Shown here: in pieces, positions 45,167-45,799 of the stretch | How positions within the stretch are numbered: the stretch's first letter is position 1 | Layout: each line of letters starts with the position of its first letter | From: Dehalococcoidales bacterium | GTDB taxonomy: Bacteria; Chloroflexota; Dehalococcoidia; Dehalococcoidales; RBG-16-60-22 | NCBI GenBank assembly: GCA_028714335.1 | Contig: JAQTMM010000007.1 | Coordinates: forward strand, 1-45,799 | Direction of reading: 5' to 3' | DNA length: 45,799 nt | Translations under genes and position numbers: made by a program | The notes under the pieces: model-generated | Told to the model about the DNA's origin: nothing | Seen by the model: only the letters and a program-made list of their open reading frames with translations | Databases searched by the model: none

Positions 45167-45786
45167 TTCTCCGCCTCCTCCTTAATAGCCCTCTGGATGA
45201 GAACTACAAAATCCATATCTTTCTCTGCCGCCCATGCTGCCCGTGCTGCTGCCCCTGCTGCTGCCCATGCTGCCTCTGCTGCCTCTGCTGACCCTGCTGC
45301 CCATGCTGCTGCCTCTGCTGACCCTGCTGCCGCCCCTGCTGCCTCTGCTGACCCTGCTGCTGCCCGTGCTGCTGCCCCTGCTGCCTCTGCTGACCTATCT
45401 TTGCCGGACAACCAGTTATTCGCCCAGGTCACGTAGGAATCCTCTTTATAAACCAGCAAGACGGCAAGGATAGCAGCACGAATACGCTGATTTATAGTTA
45501 TCTCCGGCAGGGGAAGGCGCTTCAGGGTGGTACATTCCTTAACCCCCACCTTCGTCCCGTCGTTAGCCACCACCTTTCTAACCCTGCATTTCCACAAAAT
45601 AGGATTATTAAAGCTAGCGTGAGCAGGGTTGAAGAAGGCTGCCTTCAACGGGTGGTCATAGACATGAATAACGTCATTAGTGCACAGGTTACAGCCTGTA
45701 CCGATAGCTCGGTGGGTAATGTTCTCTCCCCACTGCGTCCAGCCATGCGTCTGGTAGTTCCAGTCAGTCAGTTTGTAGTATTGCAC
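45139..45786 (-). CDS. Ala-rich tandem-repeat protein, copy 2
   Basis: 215 aa from GTG 45786, with AAGGAGG 6 bases upstream. Same N-terminal domain as copy 1; the Ala-rich part has a different repeat order (AAGSAEAAG, AAWAAG). The end (AEKDMDFVVLIQRAIKEEAE) is shared, then CLKTSTNK. The gene reaches the contig end, and its upstream neighbour is the 48-aa gene at 96-242 on the circular map. Confidence 0.75.
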   Translation of the reverse strand: MQYYKLTDWNYQTHGWTQWGENITHRAIGTGCNLCTNDVIHVYDHPLKAAFFNPAHASFNNPILWKCRVRKVVANDGTKVGVKECTTLKRLPLPEITINQRIRAAILAVLLVYKEDSYVTWANNWLSGKDRSAEAAGAAARAAAGSAEAAGAAAGSAEAAAWAAGSAEAAEAAWAAAGAAARAAWAAEKDMDFVVLIQRAIKEEAEKCLKTSTNK

Positions 45787-45799
45787 CTTGCGCCTCCTT

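Noticed and set aside
1-45799. tRNA genes as integration sites
   Set aside because: I found no cloverleaf with a proper T-loop by eye; a tRNA scan would settle it.

Overview
The window reads as one complete circular genetic element of about 45.67 kb. Its first and last 127 bases are identical, as expected for a circular contig closed by a k-mer overlap, and genes read across the join. The host looks bacterial: three near-consensus sigma70-type promoters (TTGACA, 17-bp spacer, TATAAT or TATAGG), Shine-Dalgarno sequences before most genes, a lipoprotein with a clear lipobox, and IS1595- and IS6/IS240-like transposases. The archaeal-type STT3 glycosyltransferase fits anaerobic lineages such as Chloroflexota, but that placement is a guess. 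I see no tRNA, rRNA or CRISPR array, and no recognisable tailed-phage capsid, portal, large terminase or tail gene. I read it as a non-tailed virus or virus-like plasmid of an undescribed group.

Layout. A 130-bp divergent control region (7469-7600) separates two arms. The plus arm (7.6-21.5 kb) is a compact operon: several small membrane proteins, a Zot/FtsK-like ATPase, a 1673-residue protein with an internal PPP-family phosphatase domain, a 272-residue protein ending in the same C-terminal tag, two signal-peptide surface proteins (one with a LamG domain) and a final small membrane protein. I infer that it builds a membrane-associated virion or a secretion/pilus-like machine. The minus arm runs from the Xre-type repressor at 7468 down through the join to a terminator near 21.5 kb.

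The minus arm has sub-regions. 7.5-0 kb: repressor, small membrane and HTH proteins, a transposase, a ParB-methyltransferase fusion, small zinc proteins and a pentapeptide-repeat protein. 45.8-34 kb: paralogous Ala-rich repeat proteins, a candidate recombination protein, a cytosine methyltransferase with nested out-of-frame genes, a replication-type ATPase beside AT-rich inverted repeats, a beta-class methyltransferase, HNH and YopX-like proteins. 34-32 kb: a 2-kb IS1595-type transposon carrying a methyltransferase. 31.7-30.3 kb: a serine recombinase, a 180-residue protein, and a perfect 30-unit ACCNN array starting at that protein's stop codon. 30.3-21.5 kb: an ASCH protein, a lipoprotein, a complete STT3 oligosaccharyltransferase, several tiny membrane proteins and two internal duplications.

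Most notable points: the ACCNN array (GGUNN in the mRNA); a virus-like element with its own oligosaccharyltransferase and sequon-bearing surface proteins; the shared C-terminal tag; triple-layer coding at the cytosine methyltransferase; and a repressor whose promoter predicts a leaderless mRNA. The genome is mosaic: four direct duplications, a truncated methyltransferase, a plus-strand gene remnant and three likely frameshifts.
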